Assembly (NCBI RefSeq): GCF_902364025.1
Contig: NZ_CABJCG010000012.1
Location: forward strand, 156,496 to 220,495
From: Enterocloster lavalensis
GTDB taxonomy: Bacteria > Bacillota > Clostridia > Lachnospirales > Lachnospiraceae
Reading direction: 5' to 3'
DNA length: 64,000 bases
Below are positions 35,436 to 43,516 of the stretch, piece after piece. The notes beneath the pieces were generated by a model. That model was not told the DNA's origin. It saw only the letters and a program-made list of their open reading frames with translations, and ran no database searches. Position 1 is the first letter of the stretch. Each line of letters starts with the position of its first letter. A program made the position numbers and the translations under genes.

Positions 35436-35560
35436 AATCCGCGGCCCCGCCTCCTCTCTCATCCCCGCAATCGTTTCCCGGATCACGTCTTCCATCTGCA
35501 TCCCCAGCATCTCACAGCCGTTGCGGATCGTATCGCAGTTGACGCCAGCAGCAATGGACC
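35436..35560 (-). pseudogene. 3' fragment of an HD-superfamily hydrolase gene
   Basis: The minus strand encodes about 40 residues, SIAAGVNCDTIRNGCEMLG followed by MEDVIRETIAGMREEAG, which resembles the C-terminal tail of clostridial HDIG hydrolases. There is no upstream HD domain and no proper stop before it runs into the antisense of the membrane protein gene. A 17-bp perfect inverted repeat (35562-35607) abuts the break. Family assignment is from memory of the tail motif. Confidence 0.4.
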
Positions 35561-35561
35561 G

Positions 35562-35607
35562 AAGATAAGACGCCGGAAGTCACAAGCGGTTTCCGGCGTC
35601 TTATCTT
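35562..35607. repeat. Perfect 17-bp inverted repeat
   Basis: Arms AAGATAAGACGCCGGAA (35562-35578) and its complement (35591-35607) with a 12-base loop. There is no following T run, so a classical terminator is unlikely. It lies between two gene fragments. Confidence 0.6.
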
Positions 35608-35649
35608 GTATACAGTATTCTTTTTATCTGTCCTGATCTCATCCCAGGA

Positions 35650-36290
35650 TCACAAAACTTCCAATATAACCCGTCCCAATCTACCTTCCTCACCGGCCTC
35701 CACGCTCCCCTTAAACCGCTTTCCGGCGAGCTCATCAACTGGAATTCCGGTCTGCACCATCATCGGCGCGCCGAAGGCCCTGGCCAGAATCGCTGCATGT
35801 GAAAATTCTGATCCGGACGTCAGCGGAATTTCATCCCAATTCTGCTTGATCCGAAGATGCATGGCGTAATAGATCACCTCGTCGTCCGGGATCACAAAGT
35901 CGTAGGCCTCCTCCATGGCCTCGGTCAGCCGCTTGGCTGCGGTGTACTCCACCGCGTCACGGTATTCCGCCTGGAGGGCCTTGTCGGCCTCGATAAAGCT
36001 GTAAAACCGGTACCGGGTCAAAGCGATAAACACGCGGATCACCAGGTTGGACAGGGAGACGTCCAACAGCACGATGGAAAACTCCCGGCAGACCAGCCGC
36101 AAAATGATTCTAATTCCCTCCACCTCCTGGCGGTTTAAGCCGTCCCGTAACACGTTCTCCTTCTTGCCGAAGTGCTTTTCATTGTCGAAAAAGAACTCGG
36201 AGATGGCCAGCCGCTTGTTTCACTCGCTGCTCTCCAGGCGGACGTTCCCCTTCTTCTCCATCACCAGCTTCAATTTTCTCAGATTACTAT
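35650..36290 (-). pseudogene. Broken PRD regulator (BglG/MtlR type) joined to a PtsI-like swivel fragment
   Basis: The minus strand reads a BglG-type helix region and PRD (NKRLAISEFFFDNEKHFGKK, LVCREFSIVLLDVSLSN, then DDEVIYYAMHLRIKQN). An in-frame TGA at 36220-36222 interrupts LESSE*NKRLAI. The RNA-binding N-terminus is missing. After the PRD the frame continues into GSEFSHAAILARAFGAPMMV and GEEGRLGRVILE, the phosphohistidine swivel of PtsI/PEP-utilising enzymes. Such a fusion is not one I know, so it is probably a deletion junction between two PTS-related genes. Confidence 0.65.
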
Positions 36291-36467
36291 AACATTTTTT
36301 TGCGGAAAAGGACAGTGTTTCCGAAGGCGGCGGAGGCGGGTACAAAATCAGTAACAAAATTGACGCACTGCTCCGTTTGTGCTAAACTCATTACAAATTC
36401 ATGTTTCAGACTGCCGACGGGCAGGAAGATAACAGGCATTCATTATGATTTAAAAGGAGAATTCCAC

Positions 36468-36968
36468 ATGTTCAGAGAAATGAGAAGAAAACGCCAGCTG
36501 CTGCCCCAGGAACAGGCCCTGGAGATTCTGGAGAACGGCACCTCCGGCGTGCTGGCCCTGTCCGGCGACGGCGGCTACCCCTACGCAGTGCCCATGAGCT
36601 ACGTCTACAACGACGGAAAGATTTATTTTCACTGTGCAAAGGCGGGACACAAGATCGACGCCATCCGCAGCTGCGACAAGGCCTCCTTCTGCGTGACCGG
36701 CCAGGACAACGTGGTTCCCGGCGAATACACCACCTATTTCCGAAGCGCCATCGCCTTCGGCAGAATCCGGGTGATTGAGGACGACGCCGAAAAGCGCAGC
36801 GCCATCGAGTGTCTGGCCGCCAAGTACACGCCGGACGACGAGAAGGGCCGTATGGAGGAGATCGACAAAGAGTACCGCGCCCTCTGCATGCTGGAGTTTG
36901 TCATCGAACACCTGACCGGCAAGGAAGCCATCGAGCTGGTCAGAAAACGCGAGGCCGATACGCAGTAA
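36468..36968 (+). CDS. Pyridoxamine 5'-phosphate oxidase-like flavin-binding protein (NimA type)
   Basis: A 166-residue split-barrel protein. It has the family pattern ILENGTSGVLALSGDGGYPYAV, MSYVYNDGKIYFHCAKAGHK, and SFCVTGQDNVVPGEYTTYF with SAIAFGRIRVI. Members bind FMN or F420-like cofactors and include 5-nitroimidazole resistance (Nim) proteins. The start at 36468 follows AAAAGGAG. It is a single gene with a bidirectional terminator downstream. Confidence 0.88.
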   Translation: MFREMRRKRQLLPQEQALEILENGTSGVLALSGDGGYPYAVPMSYVYNDGKIYFHCAKAGHKIDAIRSCDKASFCVTGQDNVVPGEYTTYFRSAIAFGRIRVIEDDAEKRSAIECLAAKYTPDDEKGRMEEIDKEYRALCMLEFVIEHLTGKEAIELVRKREADTQ

Positions 36969-37030
36969 ATGCGGCCCGCCCTGCGAAAAATATTCACATC
37001 TCAGACGTACGCCCCATTGGCGTATCACGG

Positions 37031-37066
37031 CAATGGACCGCAGGCTGCGCCAGCAGTCCCTTTGAT
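37031..37066. repeat. Dispersed GC-rich intergenic repeat, partial copy C
   Basis: GACCGCAGGCTGCGCCAGCA matches the core of the copies at 12873 and 61404; the right-hand part has diverged. Confidence 0.35.
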
Positions 37067-37070
37067 TCGG

Positions 37071-37115
37071 AAAAGGAGCCCAGCGCTGAAATAAATCGCG
37101 CCGGACTCCTTTTTA
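37071..37115. terminator. Bidirectional terminator between convergent genes
   Basis: Arms AAAAGGAG-CC-GCGC and GCGC-GG-CTCCTTTTT form a hairpin flanked by T runs on both strands, serving the flavoprotein gene and the alpha/beta hydrolase gene. Confidence 0.8.
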
Positions 37116-37142
37116 CAGTTCCACGATGGCATCACAGTTCCC

Positions 37143-37973
37143 CTACGGCAGCCGGTTCAAAAATTCCTCCAGCAGTCCGTTCCATCTCTCCGGGTACTCA
37201 TAGAACATCAGATGGCCGCCCATGACCTGAATCTCATAGCCGGACAGCTGCTGTTCCACAAAGGGCCTTGCCACATCGGCCCAGTGCTCCGCGATGAACA
37301 TCAGACTGGGCATACCAGCGCCCACCTCCCTGGCGGTTTCCAGGAAATTGGAAAAGATGGCGTCGCAGAACAGGGCTTTGCAGACCCAGTAAGGCGTCCG
37401 CCCGGAGATATCCAGCAGATATTCCAGCTCCGCGGGTTCCATCTCATGCTGAATCATCACGCCGGTGGCGTAATCGCTGAAAAACGCTCTGGAATCCTCG
37501 GGGCTTGTCAGGTACTGGGTCGCCACCTCGGACAGCTCCTCCATGGTCCCCTCGGTCCACCATGTGGGATCAGCGGACAGGGGCAGCGGAGACATGTCGA
37601 TGGTCACCGCGCCCCTCAGCTTCTCCTTCCCAAACTGGCGGATGTAGCTCCACACCTCCAGATTTCCCGTGCTCCAGCCCACTAACACGGCTCCGTCTAA
37701 CCCAAGGCCGTCTATCAGCGAGGCCAGATCCCGCCCGTGGGTCATATAATCGTTGCCGTCCACCGTCTTGGCCGACAGGCCCTGCCCCCGCGGGTCGATG
37801 GCGATCACCCGGTAATTACCGGAAAAATACTCCAGCTGGGCCTTAAAAATTTCCCCCGAAAAGGTCAGCCCCGGAATGAACACCAGCGGCCTTCCCTCCC
37901 CCTTCTCCAGATAGTGCAGCTCGATCCCCGGCGACACGCAGAAATACTTGCTCTCAATGCGATCCTTTGCCAT
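37143..37973 (-). CDS. Alpha/beta-fold hydrolase
   Basis: A 276-residue hydrolase. It has a nucleophile elbow VGWSTGN (Ser), an oxyanion region FIPGLTFSG, DPRGQGLS, and a late His in QVMGGHLMFYEYPE. The cap domain is helical and Trp-rich. This is the haloperoxidase/esterase branch; the substrate is not predictable. It is a single gene. Confidence 0.88.
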   Translation of the reverse strand: MAKDRIESKYFCVSPGIELHYLEKGEGRPLVFIPGLTFSGEIFKAQLEYFSGNYRVIAIDPRGQGLSAKTVDGNDYMTHGRDLASLIDGLGLDGAVLVGWSTGNLEVWSYIRQFGKEKLRGAVTIDMSPLPLSADPTWWTEGTMEELSEVATQYLTSPEDSRAFFSDYATGVMIQHEMEPAELEYLLDISGRTPYWVCKALFCDAIFSNFLETAREVGAGMPSLMFIAEHWADVARPFVEQQLSGYEIQVMGGHLMFYEYPERWNGLLEEFLNRLP

Positions 37974-38067
37974 ATGTCCCCCTCCTTAACCTTTAGAATA
38001 TACCTCTATTCTATCATGTTGCGGGGGCGGCCTCAAGGAAATCCTTACAGACTTGATCCATTTCCCC

Positions 38068-39441
38068 TCACTTCTTCCCCGGAGCGCCGCCGATCAGCTT
38101 TTTAGCCGTCCATTTCCCGCGCAGGAAATAAACGGCCCCCACAACCGCGGGCAGAACCGGCGACACGGCCTGGCCGATATACACCCCGGCAAATCCCATC
38201 TGAAGGGGAAATGCCAGCAGCCAGCACACCGGGAGGCGCAGGATCATGGCGTCTAAAAACGCGTTGCACATGGCGATATTGGCGGACCCGACGCCGATGG
38301 CAAAAGAATCGAAGGTGTACATGACGGCATAGACCAGACTGTTTACGCTGCAGCAGATCCGAAGGTAAAGCACCCCGTCCCTGACCACATCCGCGCTGGA
38401 CGGATCGAACAGCATGATCAAATGTTCGGAACCGATCTGAACCGCGGCCACCGCCGCGAATGTCACGGCCAGGTTCAAAATCAGGCCGCTCTTTGCGGTT
38501 TTCTTCACCCGGTCCACATTCTGAGCGCCCATATTCTGCCCCGCCATGGTGGTGATCGCCTGCCCGATGGCCCAGCAGGGCATCCCTGCCATAGTGTTGA
38601 TCTTCAGCCCGATGCCGGAGGCCGCGGCCACTGAGACGCCGAATGTATTTAACATCCCCGTGATGAGCAGGTAGGAAATGTTCACCACCGCCATCTGGAC
38701 CGCGGTGGGCAGTCCCACCTTTAAAATGACAGCCAGCTTTTCTTTTCGGACAGCGAAGCTTTTCAGTTTAAAGTCGAACAGGAACTCTTTCCGCCTCAGA
38801 TAGACGACGGATATGACCAGGGATACCCCCTGGGAAAAAATAGTAGCGTATGCGGCGCCCTCTGTCCCCATCCTCAGAGGTCCCACCAGCAGCAGGTCGA
38901 GACAGATATTGACCGCCGCGGCCACCGCCACAAAATACAGCGGGCTTTTCGAGTCCCCCAGCCCCTTCATCAGGGCGCAGACCGCATTGTAACCGAACAC
39001 AAACACGGTCCCGGCGCAGAGAATCCGCATGTACCCGCAGGCGTCCTCCATGGCCTCCGCGGGCACGCGGAGGAGCGCAAACACCGGCTCATAGAGGAGC
39101 AGACCGGCGGCCGTGACAAGAATTGCCGCGATAAAGGACACGCTGAACAGAGTCCCCACCGTCTCCCTCTGCCCCTGCTCGTCACCGGCCCCCTTGTATT
39201 GGGCCGCCAAAACCGTTCCGCCCATGGTCAGGCCGATGCAGATGGAATTGATGATAAAGCCGATCATGGAGGCATTGCTGATCGCGGCAAGGCCGGTCTT
39301 TCCCACAAAACGCCCCACCACAACCATATCGGCGATGCTGTAAAGCGATTGCAGCAGATTCGCCCCAAACAGCGGCAGCGCAAAACGCAGCAGCTTCCCG
39401 GGAACATTTCCCGACGTTAAATCCTGATTTCTATGTTCCAT
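38068..39441 (-). CDS. MATE-family efflux transporter
   Basis: A 457-residue, 12-helix Na+ or H+-coupled multidrug/metabolite exporter of the DinF/NorM-like branch (ALPLFGANLLQSLYSIADMV, GRFVGKTGLAAISNA, and second-half LKINTMAGMPCWAIGQAI). The start at 39441 follows AAAGGATT; the longer frame to 39522 has no SD. It has a consensus promoter about 310 bases upstream and a long structured leader with a terminator, so attenuation is likely. Confidence 0.9.
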   Translation of the reverse strand: MEHRNQDLTSGNVPGKLLRFALPLFGANLLQSLYSIADMVVVGRFVGKTGLAAISNASMIGFIINSICIGLTMGGTVLAAQYKGAGDEQGQRETVGTLFSVSFIAAILVTAAGLLLYEPVFALLRVPAEAMEDACGYMRILCAGTVFVFGYNAVCALMKGLGDSKSPLYFVAVAAAVNICLDLLLVGPLRMGTEGAAYATIFSQGVSLVISVVYLRRKEFLFDFKLKSFAVRKEKLAVILKVGLPTAVQMAVVNISYLLITGMLNTFGVSVAAASGIGLKINTMAGMPCWAIGQAITTMAGQNMGAQNVDRVKKTAKSGLILNLAVTFAAVAAVQIGSEHLIMLFDPSSADVVRDGVLYLRICCSVNSLVYAVMYTFDSFAIGVGSANIAMCNAFLDAMILRLPVCWLLAFPLQMGFAGVYIGQAVSPVLPAVVGAVYFLRGKWTAKKLIGGAPGKK

Positions 39442-39444
39442 TTC

Positions 39445-39743
39445 AAATAATCCTTTCAGAGTATGATTCGGCGCAATGGGGCGCAGGCGCCTCATTGCGG
39501 GGAGCAAAAAAACCGCAGACAAAACACTGTCCGCGGCCTTTGATCCAACCCTTTTCGATTATCTGAACGGCAACACAAATAAGGCTCTTAAATCCGTTAA
39601 CTCCGGTTTAAACAGCCCCGCCTCTCAAAAAACATCTCAATCCGGTCGGGCTCCACACAATGTTCTGTCTGATTGAATTGTGCAGAGCCGGATACAATAC
39701 AAAATTTTCCAAATAACACTGTGTTCACCCCTCTCTCATTCTT
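39445..39743 (-). ncRNA. Structured leader RNA of the MATE gene with intrinsic terminator
   Basis: From a consensus promoter, transcription would give a ~300-base leader. It contains a 13-bp stem (39649-39689, arms GGCTC-GCACAAT and ATTGTG-GGAGCC), an outer CCGG/CCGG pairing, a 12-codon frame (MFFERRGCLNRS), and a terminator at 39506-39536 (CCGC-GACA hairpin then T7). This is the layout of a riboswitch or peptide attenuator, but I do not recognise a known class. Confidence 0.5.
39506..39536 (-). terminator. Terminator/attenuator inside the MATE leader
   Basis: Minus strand CCGC-GACA hairpin arms with TGTC-GCGG, followed by seven T. It lies 65 bases before the MATE start codon. Confidence 0.75.
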
Positions 39744-39749
39744 TGTTTC

Positions 39750-39778
39750 ATTATAAAAATATTTCCCGCTATTGTCAA
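39750..39778 (-). promoter_or_regulatory. Consensus promoter of the MATE leader
   Basis: Minus-strand TTGACA and TATAAT, 17-base spacer: a full consensus match. Confidence 0.85.
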
Positions 39779-39791
39779 CCGTGCCGCACCG

Positions 39792-40490
39792 TCAATCCAG
39801 AATCCGCTCCGGCCGGAATTTCAGGTAATCGGAGGAGACCAGGCGGTACTCCACGCCCTCCACCTCGCCCATAAGACTGTCCTGATACCGGGCCTGGCCG
39901 TGGCAGTGGGAGTAGACCACCTGCTCTGCCCCGTACTCCTCCGCCATCCGCGTGAAGCCGCTCTCCATCTCCCCGATGCTGGTGGGCGGGTAATGCAGGA
40001 ACATGATAAACCGCAAAAATCCCTCCGCTGCCGCCATCTCAAAGGACATACGCAGCCGCTCCAATTCCCGGTTCACCAGCTTCTCAAAATGCTCCGGCGT
40101 GTCCCGCCCCTCGTCGCAGTACCCCTTCGTGCCCACCAGGGCGCAGTCCTCATAGGCGTAAAAGTTGTTCTGCAAAAAACACAGCCGCCCGGCGTACTGT
40201 TCGTTCAGCCGGTATGTCTTTTTGGCGTCCCAGAACATATCGTGGTTGCCCCGCAGCAGAATCTTCCTCCCCGGCAGGGCGGCGATAAATTCCAGGTCCG
40301 CAGCGCACTCCTCCAGGTTTCTCCCCCAGGAATGATCCCCGGTCACCACCACCGTGTCCTCAGGGGCCACGCGCTTTTTCCAGTGCTTCTCAATCCTCGC
40401 CACATGGTTTTTCCACTCTGCCCCAAATACTTCCATGGGTTTATTCACAGTAAACGACAGATGCAGATCGCCGATTGCGTACAATGCCAT
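39792..40490 (-). CDS. Metallophosphoesterase
   Basis: A 232-residue calcineurin-like phosphoesterase. The metal ligands appear in order: YAIGDLHLS (Asp, His), TGDHSWGRNLEE (Asp), LLRGNHDMFW (Asn, His), FLHYPPTS and YSHCHGQ. Similar stand-alone proteins hydrolyse phosphodiesters of unknown identity. It lies about 70 bases downstream of the YccF-like gene and may be co-transcribed. Confidence 0.9.
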   Translation of the reverse strand: MALYAIGDLHLSFTVNKPMEVFGAEWKNHVARIEKHWKKRVAPEDTVVVTGDHSWGRNLEECAADLEFIAALPGRKILLRGNHDMFWDAKKTYRLNEQYAGRLCFLQNNFYAYEDCALVGTKGYCDEGRDTPEHFEKLVNRELERLRMSFEMAAAEGFLRFIMFLHYPPTSIGEMESGFTRMAEEYGAEQVVYSHCHGQARYQDSLMGEVEGVEYRLVSSDYLKFRPERILD

Positions 40491-40561
40491 TTGACAGTCC
40501 TCTTTTCTTACAGTCCTCTCTCCCCGCCAAGCGGGCCGGTGGAGCGGACGTCTCCCACTCC

Positions 40562-40921
40562 TTAGACAATCTCCGCCCCAAAGGGCATAAGCGCCAGCTT
40601 TGCCAGCTTAAACTGCTGCAGCCCAAAGGGAATCCCGATCACCGTGACGCAGAGGACCAGCCCCAACGCCAGGTGCTCCAGAGCCAGCGGAAGGCCGGAC
40701 ACCAGCAGCCAGATCACGTTCAGCAGAAAGGACACCGCTCCGCCTCCGTAGCGCACCTCCTTGCCGAAGGGGAAGAAACTTAAAGACGCCAGCTTAAAGC
40801 ACTGCATCCCCACCGGAATCCCCACAATCGTGATACACCACAGGCAGCCCGCCAGACACCAGCTGAGTCCGCTGATGGCTCCGCCGAATATAAACCAAAG
40901 TAAATTTCCCAGACAACCCAT
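40562..40921 (-). CDS. YccF-family membrane protein
   Basis: A 119-residue protein with two copies of the family unit: a hydrophobic helix then CLWCITIVGIPVGMQCFKLA and LVLCVTVIGIPFGLQQFKLA, each followed by a PFG turn. This internal duplication is characteristic of YccF (DUF307). Function unknown; located in the cytoplasmic membrane. Confidence 0.9.
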   Translation of the reverse strand: MGCLGNLLWFIFGGAISGLSWCLAGCLWCITIVGIPVGMQCFKLASLSFFPFGKEVRYGGGAVSFLLNVIWLLVSGLPLALEHLALGLVLCVTVIGIPFGLQQFKLAKLALMPFGAEIV

Positions 40922-40934
40922 TAAAAGCCTCCTT

Positions 40935-41207
40935 TCAGGCCGGACGCTCCAGACAGAAGAGTTTCTTTCCCCCGGTGCCGCACTGCACCACCCGGAAATT
41001 AAACAGATTTCCGTCCGTCCAAAGCTCCATTGCGTCCAGAATCCTTGTGACCGTGGACCGGTTCATCACCCGGTCCTTGTCAAACGCGAAGGCCGCAAAC
41101 TCCCGGTTCACAAAATCCGTGATCTCCGTGATCGTCAGCGGGTGCTCCCTGGTCGCATGATTTTCGAGTATATTCATAATCAGAAGTGGAAACATGGTCT
41201 GATGCAT
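40935..41207 (-). CDS. Small winged-helix-like protein
   Basis: A 90-residue protein whose pattern (LLIMNILENHATREHPLTIT, then EITDFVNREFA and RSTVTRILDAMELW) resembles the N-terminal HTH of WYL-type regulators, but the WYL domain is absent. It may be a stand-alone DNA-binding protein or a truncated gene. It lies 13 bases before the YccF-like gene and just after the peptide-gene terminator. Confidence 0.55.
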   Translation of the reverse strand: MHQTMFPLLIMNILENHATREHPLTITEITDFVNREFAAFAFDKDRVMNRSTVTRILDAMELWTDGNLFNFRVVQCGTGGKKLFCLERPA

Positions 41208-41233
41208 AGCTGGTCTACCTCACTCTCCGCATC

Positions 41234-41254
41234 AAAAAAGGGCCGCCGGGCCCC
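41234..41254 (-). terminator. Terminator of the 43-residue peptide gene
   Basis: A GC-only hairpin (GGGCC/GGCCC) followed on the minus strand by TTTTTT, about 20 bases past the peptide stop. Confidence 0.8.
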
Positions 41255-41272
41255 CGTGTTTCCAACAATCGG

Positions 41273-41404
41273 TCAGAGGGCGCCCTGGCAGTGATGAAAA
41301 GTTACGCCAATACGTCCGCTGCCGCAATACGATCCATAGGACCGACTGACGGCACCGGACTGTCCATAACTCGCCCTGTTTGCCTTGCATAATTTGACGA
41401 TCAT
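41273..41404 (-). CDS. 43-residue Cys-containing peptide of unknown function
   Basis: A compact gene with all its own signals: promoter (41438-41467), AAAGGAG about 10 bases before the ATG, and a strong terminator. The peptide is basic and Ser/Gly/Tyr-rich with three Cys (positions 6, 27, 39): it begins MIVKLCKANR, has SRSYGSYCGSG in the middle, and ends GVTFHHCQGAL. It has no signal peptide and no membrane helix. It could be a small zinc-binding or RiPP-like peptide, but no modifying enzyme is nearby. It lies directly after two tRNA genes. A purely non-coding transcript is the alternative. Confidence 0.55.
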   Translation of the reverse strand: MIVKLCKANRASYGQSGAVSRSYGSYCGSGRIGVTFHHCQGAL

Positions 41405-41437
41405 CACAAACGCTCTCCTTTCCGATTTCTTGCTCAT

Positions 41438-41467
41438 AGTATACACAAAAACTGCCTTCCTTGTCAA
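41438..41467 (-). promoter_or_regulatory. Promoter of the 43-residue peptide gene
   Basis: Minus-strand TTGACA and TATACT, 18-base spacer, starting 4 bases after the tRNA-Ser end. Confidence 0.75.
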
Positions 41468-41470
41468 TCA

Positions 41471-41558
41471 CGCAGATGGAAGGATTCGAACCTTCGGACC
41501 GGTTACCCGGTCAACTCCTTAGCGGGGAGCCGCAATCGGCCATCTCTGCCACATCTGC
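41471..41558 (-). tRNA. tRNA-Ser (GCU)
   Basis: The minus strand folds as a class II tRNA. Acceptor arms GCAGATG/CATCTGC, anticodon stem CTCC/GGAG around CCGCTAA (anticodon GCT), a long variable arm, and T-loop GGTTCGAATCC. CCA is not encoded. It lies 4 bases after tRNA-Tyr, in one transcript. Confidence 0.95.
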
Positions 41559-41562
41559 CCAG

Positions 41563-41646
41563 TGGAGAGGGGCGGACTTGAACCGCCAGAGTCCGTAGAC
41601 ACCAGATTTACAGTCTGGCCCGCTTCCAGTTACGGTTTACCTCTCC
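41563..41646 (-). tRNA. tRNA-Tyr (GUA)
   Basis: Acceptor arms GGAGAGG/CCTCTCC, anticodon arm CAGACTGTAAATCTG (anticodon GTA), long variable arm, T-arm GCGGTTCAAGTCCGC, discriminator A. CCA is not encoded. Confidence 0.95.
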
Positions 41647-41814
41647 GTTTTGCCTTGCATGTGTTTGTCATGAACGTAATATAGCATGGGGAGGTGTGCA
41701 GATTTGCGCTATTTTTAATTATTTTTAAAAAATATTCCGATTTGACAGACGTGAGACAACGGATTAAACTGAAGATATTACATTATGAATCGTTCACAAG
41801 GGAGGCTCTTGAAA

Positions 41815-42243
41815 ATGGTAAACGTAAATTTTTATGAAACAGTAAATGATCCGCTATTTAAGTTCGCGGTCATTATCGCCAAAACCGGTGGAAAATGGGT
41901 ACTCTGCAAACACCGTGCCAGAACCACCTACGAGTTTCCGGGCGGACACAGAGAGCCCGGCGAACGTATTTTGGATACCGCCAAACGGGAATTATATGAA
42001 GAAACCGGGGCAACCGACTTTGGGATCACTCCGGTATGCGCATATTCCGTGACGGACGGGGATCCTTTGAACGCCCGGGAAATCTTCGGAATGCTGTACT
42101 ATGCCGACATAAAAACCTTTGAGGCGGAGCTCCACAGTGAAATTGAATCCATCCTCATCACAGAACATCTGGCCGATCATTGGACCTATCCGCTGATACA
42201 GCCGGAGCTGCTGGCGGAGGCTAAACGCAGAGGTTATCTATAA
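41815..42243 (+). CDS. NUDIX hydrolase
   Basis: A 142-residue enzyme with a canonical Nudix box (GHREPGERILDTAKRELYEE then TGA), which coordinates Mg2+ for pyrophosphate-bond hydrolysis. It resembles 8-oxo-dGTP-type sanitising enzymes, though substrate is open. The start at 41815 follows GGGAGG; an upstream ATG at 41785 precedes that site. It is a single gene. Confidence 0.9.
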   Translation: MVNVNFYETVNDPLFKFAVIIAKTGGKWVLCKHRARTTYEFPGGHREPGERILDTAKRELYEETGATDFGITPVCAYSVTDGDPLNAREIFGMLYYADIKTFEAELHSEIESILITEHLADHWTYPLIQPELLAEAKRRGYL

Positions 42244-42352
42244 TTCTGCCGCGTGTTCCATATCCGCCTGCAAAATTCCCGTTCCAACCAACTGCCCAGG
42301 TCCGTTTTCCATCTTCCGCTCCCTCCCCACAGCTGCTAAAATAAGTCGAATC

Positions 42353-42763
42353 CTACGAACACTTCACCGTCAACAAAACCTGTATATCCTCGAACTGTTC
42401 CGGCCCGGCGACCCGGTAGTGGATCCAGCCGCCGTCGCCGCAGGGATATTTGTGGTCGATCAGCTCCCGGGTATCGGCCCGGAGCTGCTCGTAGACGGAT
42501 TTGTACTGCTGGTCCGAAAGGCGCAGCATCACAGTGAATCCGTTGTCCTCCGCAAACACATTGCACAAAAGTTTCCGCTTCTTCCGGTACGCCACGCCCC
42601 ATCCATACTGGTTCCCATAAGGGAATACAATCTGCTGCTCCGTTTCAAAGGTTTTCCCCAGCCATTGATTCAGCAAAATAAACCGTTCGCCATTTTCGCC
42701 GCAATAATCCGCCATCGCTTCCAGGCTCGGCTTGATCTGTTTGTCGAGCATTCTCTCATACAT
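42353..42763 (-). CDS. DUF3788-family protein
   Basis: A 136-residue protein with the family's recognisable pattern: ERMLDKQIKPSLEAM, FPYGNQYGWGVAYRKKRKLL, then KYPCGDGGWIHYRV. The function is unknown. It stands alone. Confidence 0.8.
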   Translation of the reverse strand: MYERMLDKQIKPSLEAMADYCGENGERFILLNQWLGKTFETEQQIVFPYGNQYGWGVAYRKKRKLLCNVFAEDNGFTVMLRLSDQQYKSVYEQLRADTRELIDHKYPCGDGGWIHYRVAGPEQFEDIQVLLTVKCS

Positions 42764-42863
42764 CGCTTCTCCTCCTCTGCGGGTTTCGTCCTCATGAGCC
42801 CCAAAATCCCCGGCTTATGCCCTATTTTATCACAGAGACGCGTTCTGATTAAGCGTTTTATTT

Positions 42864-42930
42864 ATGAACGCGTTCATTTAATATTGACAAAACATCCTTC
42901 CGCGCATATACTATACATGAACACGTTCAT
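42864..42930 (+). promoter_or_regulatory. TetR promoter bracketed by two palindromic operators
   Basis: TTGACA (42884-42889) and TATACT (42907-42912), 17-base spacer, are flanked by ATGAACGCGTTCAT (42864-42877, perfect palindrome) and ATGAACACGTTCAT (42917-42930, one mismatch pair). These 14-mers are almost certainly the binding sites of the TetR protein encoded next, so the operon is autorepressed. Confidence 0.85.
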
Positions 42931-42953
42931 TTATCAAATAAGAAGGTGATAGG

Positions 42954-43502
42954 ATGAGAAAAAAAGACGACACCTTGCGCGATACCCTGCTGGACTGCGC
43001 GCGCTGTGTGGCGGACGCCGAGGGCATCGAGGCGGTCAATATCCGCTCCATCGCCCGGAAGGCCGGGATTGCAACCGGAACCGTTTACAATTACTTTGCA
43101 AATAAAGACGAAATCCTTCTGGCGCTCACGGAAGCTTACTGGAAACAGGCGCTGGCCGAGCTGGGGGACGCCGTCACCTCCGATTCCTTCTGCGGCCAGC
43201 TGGAAGAAATATTCGCCTTTTTGAGGGACCGGATCGACCGCTCCGCCGGGCGGCTCATGGGCAGCCTGGTCAATGTGGAGGCGGCGGGCCTGGGCCGTAT
43301 GGAATCCATGCAGGCGGCTCTGGAACAATCGCTGGTCCGGCGGATGGAGCTGGACGGGCGGGTTCGAAGGGACGTCTGGAACGAAACCTTCACCAGGGAA
43401 CAGTTCGCCCGATTTCTGATGATGAATCTGACCATGCTCCTGAGGATTCGGGCGCAGAATATTGATTTTTTAATAGAACTCGTCAAACGGACGCTTTATT
43501 AA
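42954..43502 (+). CDS. TetR-family transcriptional regulator
   Basis: A 182-residue repressor with an N-terminal TetR HTH (AVNIRSIARKAGIATGTVYN, then YFANKDEIL) and a helical ligand-binding domain. It heads a three-gene operon with two membrane proteins and controls its own promoter through two operators. The ligand is unknown. Confidence 0.92.
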   Translation: MRKKDDTLRDTLLDCARCVADAEGIEAVNIRSIARKAGIATGTVYNYFANKDEILLALTEAYWKQALAELGDAVTSDSFCGQLEEIFAFLRDRIDRSAGRLMGSLVNVEAAGLGRMESMQAALEQSLVRRMELDGRVRRDVWNETFTREQFARFLMMNLTMLLRIRAQNIDFLIELVKRTLY

Positions 43503-43516
43503 AGGAAGGTGAATTC

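Noticed and set aside
34503..35510. Long minus-strand ORF (335 codons) opposite the plus-strand membrane protein
   Set aside because: The plus-strand frame has an SD, two clear membrane helices and a natural protein composition. The minus frame is its antisense (His/Gln/Val-rich) joined to a short HD-hydrolase tail.
36220..36222. In-frame TGA in the PRD gene read as selenocysteine
   Set aside because: No SECIS-like hairpin follows, the position is not a Cys site in PRD proteins, and both gene ends are missing.
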